Below the pieces are notes generated by a model that made no database searches, was not told the DNA's origin, and saw nothing but the letters and a program-made list of their open reading frames with translations. Positions 15,947 to 23,400 of a DNA stretch of 64,000 nucleotides are shown here, piece after piece. The stretch covers positions 3,221-67,220 of the forward strand of contig CAYNFR010000017.1 of the NCBI GenBank assembly GCA_964396595.1. The letters run 5' to 3'. Positions within the stretch are counted from its first letter, which is position 1; the number at the start of each line of letters is the position of its first letter. The DNA is from CAYNFR01 sp964396595 (GTDB taxonomy: Bacteria; Bacteroidota; Bacteroidia; Chitinophagales; Saprospiraceae). A program made the position numbers and the translations under genes.

Positions 15947-18079
15947 TTAATCAGACTCCGAGGCTGTCACGGGTGGCTTAATGTCTGTACCTAGTCGTTG
16001 GAGATACGCTATCATCGCAATAATCTCTTTTTTCTCTAGGCCATCTTTTTCTATACCCGCGCTTCTCAAAGATTGCGCAATCTGTTCAGATTGAATTTCA
16101 AGATCTCTGAGTGCCGTCTTATCAAAATCATCCTCGTAAGGCACTCCGAGAGATTTGTGTACTTTCATTTTAGCAACCGTATACTTGGTATTGAGATCTC
16201 TCGTTGTTAACCAATCATACTTAGGCATTATTGAGCCGGGGGACATCGTAGTAGGGTCATACATATGATAGTAATGCCAGCTATCAGGATATTTCCCACC
16301 TTGTCGATGTAGGTCAGGACCTGTCCTCTTAGAACCCCATAGATGTGGTCTATCATAAACAAATTCGCCGGACTTAGAAAACTCACCATATCGCTCAGTC
16401 TCGGATCGGAAAGGTCTGATCATCTGTGAATGGCATCCTACGCAGCCCTCTCTGATATAAATGTCTCGACCTTCCAGTTCCAATGGTGTATATGGCTGAA
16501 CACTAGCAATTTTAGGTACGTTCTTGTCAATGAACAACATAGGAAGTATCTCTATCAATCCACCGATAAGGACAAGTACTGTAGCCGCTACTAGCATTTG
16601 CACGGGTCTCCTTTCTATCCATCTATGCCAGTATTCTCCCTTATGAGCTACGACGACTGGTCGTGGTGCTGATGTGACTTCAGTATCCTCAACCTTATGT
16701 CCCTTTGCCGTGCGGTAAAGATTATAGAGCATAACCAAGGCTCCTGACAAATATATTATACCGGCTATTCCTCTGATTAAGTACATAGGCAGAATCTGCG
16801 TGACCGTCTCAAGAAAATTGCCGTAGGCTAAAAATCCATCAGGTGTGAATCTCTTCCACATCATACTCTGTGTCCATCCTGCCCAATACAAAGGAATCGC
16901 ATAAAACATAATACCCATTGTTGCAATCCAGAAATGCGCATTGGCAAGAGTGGTAGAATACAGTTTAGTGCGATACAACCTTGGTATCAACCAATAAAGC
17001 ATACCAAAAGTCAACATGCCATTCCATCCCAATGCACCTACATGTACGTGACCCACTGTCCAATCTGTATAATGGCTAATGGCATTAATACTCTTAATTG
17101 ATAATAGTGGCCCCTCCAGTGTTGCCATACCATATGCAGAGATAGCCACTACAAAAAATTTCAAAATTGGATCCGTACGTACTCGGTCCCATGCGCCCCT
17201 AAGTGTGAGTAATCCATTAAGCATCCCACCCCATGATGGTGCAATCAGCATCAATGAAAACACCGTACCCAGGCTCTGCGCCCAGTCGGGTAAGGATGTA
17301 TATAAAAGATGGTGAGGACCTGCCCAGATATAAATAAATATTAATCCCCAGAAGTGAACAATCGAAAGTTTGTAAGAATAAACAGCTCTATTGGCCGCTT
17401 TAGGCAAGAAATAATACATTAGGCCGAGATACGGTGTTGTTAAAAAGAACGCCACTGCATTGTGCCCATACCACCACTGAATAAGTGCATCTTGTACGCC
17501 TGCAAAAACAGGCACGCTATGCAATAAACCTACCGGGATCGCTAAACTTTTTATAACATGAAGAACAGTAACAGTCACCCAGGTTGCGATATAAAACCAT
17601 ATCGCAACATATAAATGACTCTCTCTCCTTTTTAAAATTGTGCCGAACATATTGATGCCAAAGGCCACCCACACCAAGGCAATGGCAATGTCAATAGGCC
17701 ACTCCAGTTCAGCATATTCGTGACTCGAAGTAATCCCCAATGGCAAAGTAATAGCCGCTGATACAATAATAAGCTGCCAGCCCCAGAAATTGATTTTTGA
17801 CAGTAAGTCACTGAACATCCGCGCCCTTAACAATCGCTGAAGCGAATAATAAACGCCGGCAAAAATCCCATTGCCTACAAAAGCAAAAATAACCGCATTG
17901 GTATGAAGTGGTCTGATTCTACCAAATGTAAGTTCAGGCAATAAATTAAAAGAAGGGTACACCATCTGGAAGGCTATAATCACCCCCACTAACATTCCCA
18001 CTACACCCCAGATAGCAGTAGCAATTGCAAATAATCTGACAATCTTGTCATCATATTTAAAAGTATCCATTTGACTCAT
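15947..18079 (-). CDS. ccoNO: Fused cbb3 oxidase subunits CcoN-CcoO
   Basis: A 710-residue fusion of the catalytic subunit I with the mono-haem cytochrome c subunit II of the high-affinity cbb3 oxidase. Residues 1 to about 470 are CcoN, with 12 or so helices and conserved haem/copper ligand histidines in RPLHTNAVIFAF, QWWYGHNAVAFF, WAGPHHLLY and VGHVHVGALGWNG. A linker and one membrane helix (about 485-510) lead into CcoO, whose haem site is Cys546, Cys549 and His550 (REGCVGCHSQMIRPF), followed by LWGSKRTGPDL and GSIMPKYDWL (Met ligand). In Proteobacteria these are two genes; fusion is known from Bacteroidota. It follows ccoS by 25 bases. Confidence 0.96.
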   Translation of the reverse strand: MSQMDTFKYDDKIVRLFAIATAIWGVVGMLVGVIIAFQMVYPSFNLLPELTFGRIRPLHTNAVIFAFVGNGIFAGVYYSLQRLLRARMFSDLLSKINFWGWQLIIVSAAITLPLGITSSHEYAELEWPIDIAIALVWVAFGINMFGTILKRRESHLYVAIWFYIATWVTVTVLHVIKSLAIPVGLLHSVPVFAGVQDALIQWWYGHNAVAFFLTTPYLGLMYYFLPKAANRAVYSYKLSIVHFWGLIFIYIWAGPHHLLYTSLPDWAQSLGTVFSLMLIAPSWGGMLNGLLTLRGAWDRVRTDPILKFFVVAISAYGMATLEGPLLSIKSINAISHYTDWTVGHVHVGALGWNGMLTFGMLYWLIPRLYRTKLYSTTLANAHFWIATMGIMFYAIPLYWAGWTQSMMWKRFTPDGFLAYGNFLETVTQILPMYLIRGIAGIIYLSGALVMLYNLYRTAKGHKVEDTEVTSAPRPVVVAHKGEYWHRWIERRPVQMLVAATVLVLIGGLIEILPMLFIDKNVPKIASVQPYTPLELEGRDIYIREGCVGCHSQMIRPFRSETERYGEFSKSGEFVYDRPHLWGSKRTGPDLHRQGGKYPDSWHYYHMYDPTTMSPGSIMPKYDWLTTRDLNTKYTVAKMKVHKSLGVPYEDDFDKTALRDLEIQSEQIAQSLRSAGIEKDGLEKKEIIAMIAYLQRLGTDIKPPVTASESD

Positions 18080-18104
18080 GCGTTAGTACTTTTAATAATT
18101 AAGT

Positions 18105-18281
18105 TCATTGAATATTTTTCTCATTAATTTCTGAAGTCGGAACATCGTCTTCAAATAAAACCCTGACTGAAGGTGTGAAAGAATCATCATATTGACCTGA
18201 TCTGACTGCCCATATAAATGCAGCCAAAAATCCTATTGCAACAACCAATGAAATGACTATTAAAAAAATCAGGATTTCCAT
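18105..18281 (-). CDS. ccoS: cbb3 oxidase assembly protein CcoS
   Basis: A 58-residue protein, MEILIFLIVISLVV... with the family hallmark AAFIWAVRSGQYDD followed by TPSVRVLFEDD. CcoS is needed to insert haem and copper into cbb3 oxidase. The single N-terminal helix and the W-A-V-x-S-G-Q-x-D-D motif are diagnostic. It is the first gene of the operon ccoS-ccoNO-ccoQ-ccoP-ccoG-ccoH-safE, and its start is preceded by two FNR-like palindromes and a -7-like TACATTGT (18303-18296). Confidence 0.93.
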   Translation of the reverse strand: MEILIFLIVISLVVAIGFLAAFIWAVRSGQYDDSFTPSVRVLFEDDVPTSEINEKNIQ

Positions 18282-18325
18282 TTTCTAATTTTAACACAAT
18301 GTAGCCCCCTCTATTAGTAAGCAAT

Positions 18326-18361
18326 ATGAGCCTTGTCACCTTACGAGATGATCTGCGTCAA
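18326..18361 (-). promoter_or_regulatory. Tandem FNR/CRP-like palindromes before the cbb3 operon
   Basis: Two TGA-N6-TCA palindromes: ATGAGCCTTGTCAC at 18326-18339 and ATGATCTGCGTCAA at 18348-18361, centres exactly 22 bp (two helical turns) apart. The proximal centre is 33 bp from TACATTGT, a -7-like box, so the two sites would fall near -40 and -62 from the start of transcription, classic class II and class I activator positions. The rest of the 18282-18495 gap holds no gene; a short plus-strand open frame across it is not credible. Confidence 0.55.
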
Positions 18362-18495
18362 TAGACCAAAATATTCTGCGCTAAAATGTAAAACGAGCAA
18401 TAACTTGATGGAAAACGAAAGACACTTTAAGGTCTCTCAATATATCAAGAGACTACAGAATGAGATTTATGCCTGCACATTTCGCAAAAAACAAT

Positions 18496-20952
18496 TCACA
18501 CCTTCGCCAGCTGTCTAAACTTCCATCTAAACAGAATCTCTGTACTGATGAGACCATAAACCATGACAGTTACACTGCTGATAGGCATCAGAATAGCCGC
18601 CACTACAGGAGTAAGATATCCTGCCATTGCCAACGAAAGCCCTACCACATTATATATTATGGATAGTCCTACAGCCCCGTATAACAAGCTTCGCCCTCCG
18701 ACGATAAATGAAATATAATCTGTCAACCTAGAAAATGGCTCGTGAGACAGGATTACATCACATGCAGGACTAAAACTATTGTCTGCATGTGAAATCACTA
18801 CACCTACATTGCTTTGACGCAATGCCCCCGCATCATTAAGGCCGTCTCCGATCATCATCACCTGACAAGATTGAGACTGAAGATCTTTGACTTTGTTCAA
18901 CTTCTGAAGCGGCGTTTGGCCAAAATATAAGGGTACCTCTCCTCCGAGCAACTCAGTCATGCGTTGTTTATCATTCGAGTTATCTCCTGACAAAAGTTGG
19001 AGGCTGAATCTTGTTTTTAATCTACAGATGGTGTCCAGAATTCCCTTTCGTAAGGATTGCTTAAATGTATAACGACCTTTATAGCGGCTATCTATTTCTA
19101 CTAGTACTTCTGTCTTATCCTGATTGTCCGTCGCACCGAGAATAAACGCTGCAGATCCCATACGAATCTTAGTATTCCACACTATCCCTTCTAGCCCTTG
19201 GCCGATGTACTCTTTAAAATGTTCAACCTTGCAGCTCGGACCATCTTTGTGGTGTATAGTAAGTCTTCGACACAATATATGATTCGATTGATGGACAATG
19301 GCAGCAATCATTGAAAGCTCATGTTCATTTAGTTCTTCGCCGTAAAATTCAACTGTCATGCTGTTCATATCAGTCAGCGTTCCAGTCTTATCGAATAAAA
19401 TATGTGTAACATCAGCAATGGCTTCTAGCACACCCGTATTTCGCACATAAACCTGTTGTCGCGCCAATATGCGCATCATATTACCATAAATAAATGGTAC
19501 CGACAAGGCCAGTACACACGGACATGCAATGATCAGCACAGCCGTAGTAGTTTTTACCGCCATGGCCATGTCTCTTCCCATCCAATAAATAAATGTACCT
19601 AAGGCCAATAATAATATCGCTGCAACAAAATACTTGCTGATCATATCCATCAGCTTGCTAGGCAAATCTGCTTTTTGTTCAGCAAAAACTTCTTCGTCCC
19701 ACAATTTTGTAAGGTAACTCTGATCCACCGCCTTAGTAACAATCAGCTCTATCGCACTACCTTGCTGACGACCCCCGGCATACAGCTTGTCACCCAGATT
19801 TTTTATTTGTTGGTATTCTTCTCCTGTTACAAAACTGTAATCAATCCTACCTTCACCTCCCTTCAGTAAACCATCACATGGTATAATTTCGCCGTGCTTC
19901 AACTTGATGATATCACCTATTTCAAGACTTCTCACATTGACATATGACCACATATCAGCTTCCTTGCGCTCGACCGATATAGGGAAATATGATTTGTAAT
20001 CACGATCAAAATGGATAGAATCAAAACTTCTCTGCTGAAACCATCGACCTATCAACAAGAAAAATACGAAACCGGCAAGACTATCAAGGTATCCCTCCCC
20101 TAGTCCCATTGAAATCTCCACAATACTCCGCGTAAACAAAACAAGCATTCCGATAGCAATCGGCAGATCGATTCCAAGTTCGGCTCGACGTGCACTTGTC
20201 CACGCACTGCGTAGATAATCAGCTCCAGCATAAAATACCACCGGCAAAGCCAATAAGATATTGAAATAACTCAAATAAGTAAACGCCCTATCCCCTTGTA
20301 AGCCCAGGTACTCCGGGAAGCTCAGCAACATAATGTTTCCAAAGCAAAATCCAGCAACACCAAGTTTATAATATAGTGACCGACCGGATTGAGGCACAGA
20401 ATGACGCTTGTCAATTTTATCCAAGTTGAACCGAGGAGGATATCCTATTGAGGATAGAACCTCGATAATGCCTCTCAGATTCATTTGGTTATGATCAAAT
20501 AAGACAGAGCAAGTCTTCTTCAGATAATCGACTCTGCTCTGTTTTACTGCGGAAACAAGTTTGGTAAGGTGCTCAAGTAACCAAATGCATGATACACAAT
20601 GTATAGTCGGCAACTCTAGTACAATCTTAGTCAGATTGTCATCTTTAAAATGAACCAGCGCATCTACTACTTGCTCATCATCCAAGAAAGCGTAATCCAC
20701 TTCCTGTGGTCGCACACCCGTTCCTTCGTGATAGAAGTAACTGAGTCCATTATCCTCCAAAAGCTGAAAAACCATTACACAGCCATTACAACAAAATGAA
20801 TGATCATTCACTTCGATAAGGCCATCTTTACAATCATCCCCACAATGATGACATTGTATATCTGCCGAGCCTTTACTTCTCAAATTATTTTCTTGTAGGA
20901 CAGTCGCCTGCATGAGCAAGGAAAATTTTTTCAAAAATCGTTCTAGTCTCAT
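18496..20952 (-). CDS. ccoI: Cu(+)-exporting-type P1B ATPase of cbb3 assembly (CcoI/FixI)
   Basis: An 818-residue heavy-metal P-type ATPase. N-terminal to the pump are a Cys-rich metal-binding region (Cys34, 37, 41, 54, 55, 58; CHHCGDDC...CCNGC) typical of FixI-like ATPases, and an HMA domain with Cys119/Cys122 (IHCVSC). The pump has the membrane metal site CPC at 477-479 (IIACPCVLALSVP), phosphorylated Asp521 (DKTGTLTD) and GDGLNDAGAL. FixI/CcoI ATPases deliver copper to the periplasmic side for cbb3 assembly. Its start lies 16 bases from an FNR-like palindrome, and Met14 is an alternative start that would leave more room for a promoter. It lies upstream of ccoS with a 214-base gap and so is probably a separate unit. 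Confidence 0.94.
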   Translation of the reverse strand: MRLERFLKKFSLLMQATVLQENNLRSKGSADIQCHHCGDDCKDGLIEVNDHSFCCNGCVMVFQLLEDNGLSYFYHEGTGVRPQEVDYAFLDDEQVVDALVHFKDDNLTKIVLELPTIHCVSCIWLLEHLTKLVSAVKQSRVDYLKKTCSVLFDHNQMNLRGIIEVLSSIGYPPRFNLDKIDKRHSVPQSGRSLYYKLGVAGFCFGNIMLLSFPEYLGLQGDRAFTYLSYFNILLALPVVFYAGADYLRSAWTSARRAELGIDLPIAIGMLVLFTRSIVEISMGLGEGYLDSLAGFVFFLLIGRWFQQRSFDSIHFDRDYKSYFPISVERKEADMWSYVNVRSLEIGDIIKLKHGEIIPCDGLLKGGEGRIDYSFVTGEEYQQIKNLGDKLYAGGRQQGSAIELIVTKAVDQSYLTKLWDEEVFAEQKADLPSKLMDMISKYFVAAILLLALGTFIYWMGRDMAMAVKTTTAVLIIACPCVLALSVPFIYGNMMRILARQQVYVRNTGVLEAIADVTHILFDKTGTLTDMNSMTVEFYGEELNEHELSMIAAIVHQSNHILCRRLTIHHKDGPSCKVEHFKEYIGQGLEGIVWNTKIRMGSAAFILGATDNQDKTEVLVEIDSRYKGRYTFKQSLRKGILDTICRLKTRFSLQLLSGDNSNDKQRMTELLGGEVPLYFGQTPLQKLNKVKDLQSQSCQVMMIGDGLNDAGALRQSNVGVVISHADNSFSPACDVILSHEPFSRLTDYISFIVGGRSLLYGAVGLSIIYNVVGLSLAMAGYLTPVVAAILMPISSVTVMVYGLISTEILFRWKFRQLAKV

Positions 20953-20961
20953 GACCCTCAG

Positions 20962-20997
20962 ATGATTGATATCATTCGCGATGCTGAGTCATATCAT
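20962..20997. promoter_or_regulatory. Tandem FNR/CRP-like palindromes between ccoI and hemN
   Basis: ATGATTGATATCAT at 20962-20975 contains a perfect TGAT-N4-ATCA core; CTGAGTCATATCAT at 20984-20997 is a second TGA-N6-TCA. Their centres are 22 bp apart, the same spacing as before ccoS. For hemN the nearer site is centred 33 bp from ATTCTTTG (21020-21027), a partial -7 box, again fitting activation. For ccoI the pair sits almost at the start codon. Confidence 0.55.
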
Positions 20998-21047
20998 TCA
21001 CATAGAAGAGGTTTTTCTAATTCTTTGTGCTGAGATTCTATATAATT

Positions 21048-22394
21048 ATGCAATATCTCTACACTAAGTATGATAAAGCCGTGCCTCGATATACCAGTTA
21101 TCCGGCATTGCCCAATTGGGAAGTTAATGTGCCTACTCAGAAAGAATGGATTAGCATTATCAACGACACAATGTCCACTTCCCGCGAAATAAGTATCTAT
21201 ATTCATCTACCATATTGTGAAAACCTATGTACCTATTGTGCTTGCAATAAGCACATTACAAAAAATCATTCTGTCGAATCTTCTTACGTTGACGCCGTAA
21301 TCAAGGAATGGAATCTATATCTCAATGAACTATCCTTTAAGCCGGTTATAAAAGAGCTACATCTTGGTGGCGGAACCCCTACATTTTTCAGTCATGGGGA
21401 GCTGGACAGATTGTTAAAAGGAATTTTCGCTGGCGCTGAATTGGTATTAAATAAAAATTTCGCCTTTGAGGCACATCCCAGCAGTACCACTATCGATCAC
21501 CTCACTACACTTGCTCGACATGGATTCAGACGAATAAGTATCGGTGTTCAAGATATTTCAGAAAAAGTTCTGAAAGCCATCAATCGTATACAGACAACTG
21601 AACAGATCGAATATCTTACCTCAGAAGCAAGAAGACTCGGGTATGAATCGGTGAATTACGATATCATTTATGGCCTACCTTTTCAATCTATTGTTGACAT
21701 TGAGGCAACTGCCAATTTTGTCAAGAAGATGAAACCTGACCGTCTTGCATTTTATAGCTATGCACACGTGCCATGGAAAAGTAAAGGTCAGCGCGCATTT
21801 ACAGAAAAAGATATTGCCTTCGGACAAGAAAAATTAGATCTTAAATTACATGCTGAGAAAATATTCTTGTCATCAGCTTATAAGCAAGTAGGCATGGATC
21901 ACTATGCTCTTGAATCCGATGGCTTATGGCAAGCCAAACTTAATAAAACATTGCATCGCAACTTCATGGGCTATACCGAATTTCATACTAATTGCTTGAT
22001 AGGGCTGGGGAATAGTAGCATTTCGGAATGTGGTGAAATGTATGTACAAAACGAAAAAACGATTAATGATTATAAGTCCGCTGTTAACCAAGAACGGATT
22101 CCTATATTCAAGGGTCATCAGCTGTCTGTAATGGAAAATAGACTTAAACAACACATTATCAGTATTATATGCCATCAAAAAACCAGTTTTAACCATGATG
22201 TCAATGATCGGGAAATTACTCAGATGGCAAAATCAGAAATTGAAGATCTTGTAAAAGATGGACTTGTAAGATTTGATTCAGGTGATTTAGTCGTACTTCC
22301 CACAGGCTATCCGTTTATCAGAAATATTTGTGCGGCAATCGATCCACATTTTAAAAAAATATTACAGGAATTAACATTCAGTAAATCAATTTAA
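21048..22394 (+). CDS. hemN: Oxygen-independent coproporphyrinogen III dehydrogenase
   Basis: Radical-SAM enzyme converting coproporphyrinogen III to protoporphyrinogen IX without O2, i.e. haem synthesis under hypoxia. True HemN type: 448 residues, with YIHLPYCENLCTYCACNKHI carrying the three cluster cysteines plus the fourth HemN Cys, then ELHLGGGTPTFF and the SIGVQDISEKVLKAINR region. I start at the ATG at 21048 (MQYLYTKYDKAVPRYTSYP), where HemN homology begins; a longer reading from GTG at 21027 adds seven residues inside the promoter. The divergent promoter is shared with the copper ATPase of cbb3 assembly, and hemA follows after 7 bases. Confidence 0.95.
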   Translation: MQYLYTKYDKAVPRYTSYPALPNWEVNVPTQKEWISIINDTMSTSREISIYIHLPYCENLCTYCACNKHITKNHSVESSYVDAVIKEWNLYLNELSFKPVIKELHLGGGTPTFFSHGELDRLLKGIFAGAELVLNKNFAFEAHPSSTTIDHLTTLARHGFRRISIGVQDISEKVLKAINRIQTTEQIEYLTSEARRLGYESVNYDIIYGLPFQSIVDIEATANFVKKMKPDRLAFYSYAHVPWKSKGQRAFTEKDIAFGQEKLDLKLHAEKIFLSSAYKQVGMDHYALESDGLWQAKLNKTLHRNFMGYTEFHTNCLIGLGNSSISECGEMYVQNEKTINDYKSAVNQERIPIFKGHQLSVMENRLKQHIISIICHQKTSFNHDVNDREITQMAKSEIEDLVKDGLVRFDSGDLVVLPTGYPFIRNICAAIDPHFKKILQELTFSKSI

Positions 22395-22401
22395 AGAAAC
22401 T

Positions 22402-23400
22402 ATGCTATTCTTATATTCTATCAATTATCAAAGAAATACTAGTCAAGTAAGGGAAAACTACAAGCTTTCTGATCATCAGCTCAGGGAGGTATATAATCAA
22501 CCTTTGGTCGAAGGATTGATGGCATTGCAAACATGCAATCGGATCGAACTACTTATCCAATCCCCCTATGATATATCCCATGAACTCGAAAAATGGTGGC
22601 ATATACAAGCCGGGAATACTTCTAAAACAAAGGCTCACATTGAAATCATCTCAGGTGATTTTTTTGTCACTAAGTATTTACTCGAGCTGTCAGTAGGAAG
22701 ACATAGTATGGTAAGATACGACGACCAGATAATCGGCCAATTAAAAAAAACGTTTTTAGATACCCTTGAAAAAAAATGGCACACCACACATATAGAGCGA
22801 TTATTTCAATGCTTGATGAAAAACTATAAAGAAGTGATCAATGAATCATCCTTTAAAAAAGGAAGCGTATCACTAGCTTACAATACGCTGAAAATTATCA
22901 ATCATCACCTAAGTGAAACTCCGAAGGCTGATCTTCTGATCATCGGTGCAGGAGATATGGCTCAACAGATTTATAAATATGCCACAAAAGAAAATTATAA
23001 TTCTATTTCATTCGCCAATAGACACATAGAATCACTGGATTTCATTCAAAACGCGGAAAGCTGCGCACGCCTATCTTTCGACCAAATGAACGAAAGTATC
23101 CATCAATATAATGTCATTATCAATTGTATAGCTTACAATCATTTTGATAGAAATACAGCGCTACCTCATAAGATGATCATTGATCTCAGTGCCAACAATA
23201 TCTTGTCATCATTAGCCGAAGACTCGGATGTAGATTGTTTTAATCTAGAGGATATCAGCTCGGTAATAGAAGCAAATCATACAGATATTTATCAACTCGA
23301 AGACGAGATCAACCCCATTATAGCCCGGTCAGTTGCAGATTACTTAATGTGGGTCGGAAAATATAAATATTATTATCGATCGCAAGTATCCTTTGCCTAG
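22402..23400 (+). CDS. hemA: Short glutamyl-tRNA reductase
   Basis: Reduces glutamyl-tRNA to glutamate-1-semialdehyde, the committed step of C5-pathway tetrapyrrole synthesis. The catalytic Cys motif LQTCNRIELL and the RYDDQIIGQLKKTF segment (counterpart of GEPQILGQVK) are present, then a Rossmann NADPH site LIIGAGDMAQQI. At 332 residues it is about 80-100 shorter than typical HemA and lacks most of the C-terminal dimerisation domain, as some Bacteroidota forms do; the reading frame is clean, so it does not look like a decayed gene. It follows hemN in an operon. Its TAG overlaps the TAG of the convergent gene within a shared CTAG. Confidence 0.85.
   Translation: MLFLYSINYQRNTSQVRENYKLSDHQLREVYNQPLVEGLMALQTCNRIELLIQSPYDISHELEKWWHIQAGNTSKTKAHIEIISGDFFVTKYLLELSVGRHSMVRYDDQIIGQLKKTFLDTLEKKWHTTHIERLFQCLMKNYKEVINESSFKKGSVSLAYNTLKIINHHLSETPKADLLIIGAGDMAQQIYKYATKENYNSISFANRHIESLDFIQNAESCARLSFDQMNESIHQYNVIINCIAYNHFDRNTALPHKMIIDLSANNILSSLAEDSDVDCFNLEDISSVIEANHTDIYQLEDEINPIIARSVADYLMWVGKYKYYYRSQVSFA

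Noticed and set aside
18333..18666. Short plus-strand open frames before and within the ccoI end
   Set aside because: They cover the ccoS promoter and the ccoI 3' end, and show no conserved motif.
22402..23400. hemA as a pseudogene because of its short length
   Set aside because: The frame is clean, and the catalytic Cys motif and nucleotide-binding loop are intact, so it is kept as a functional short form.
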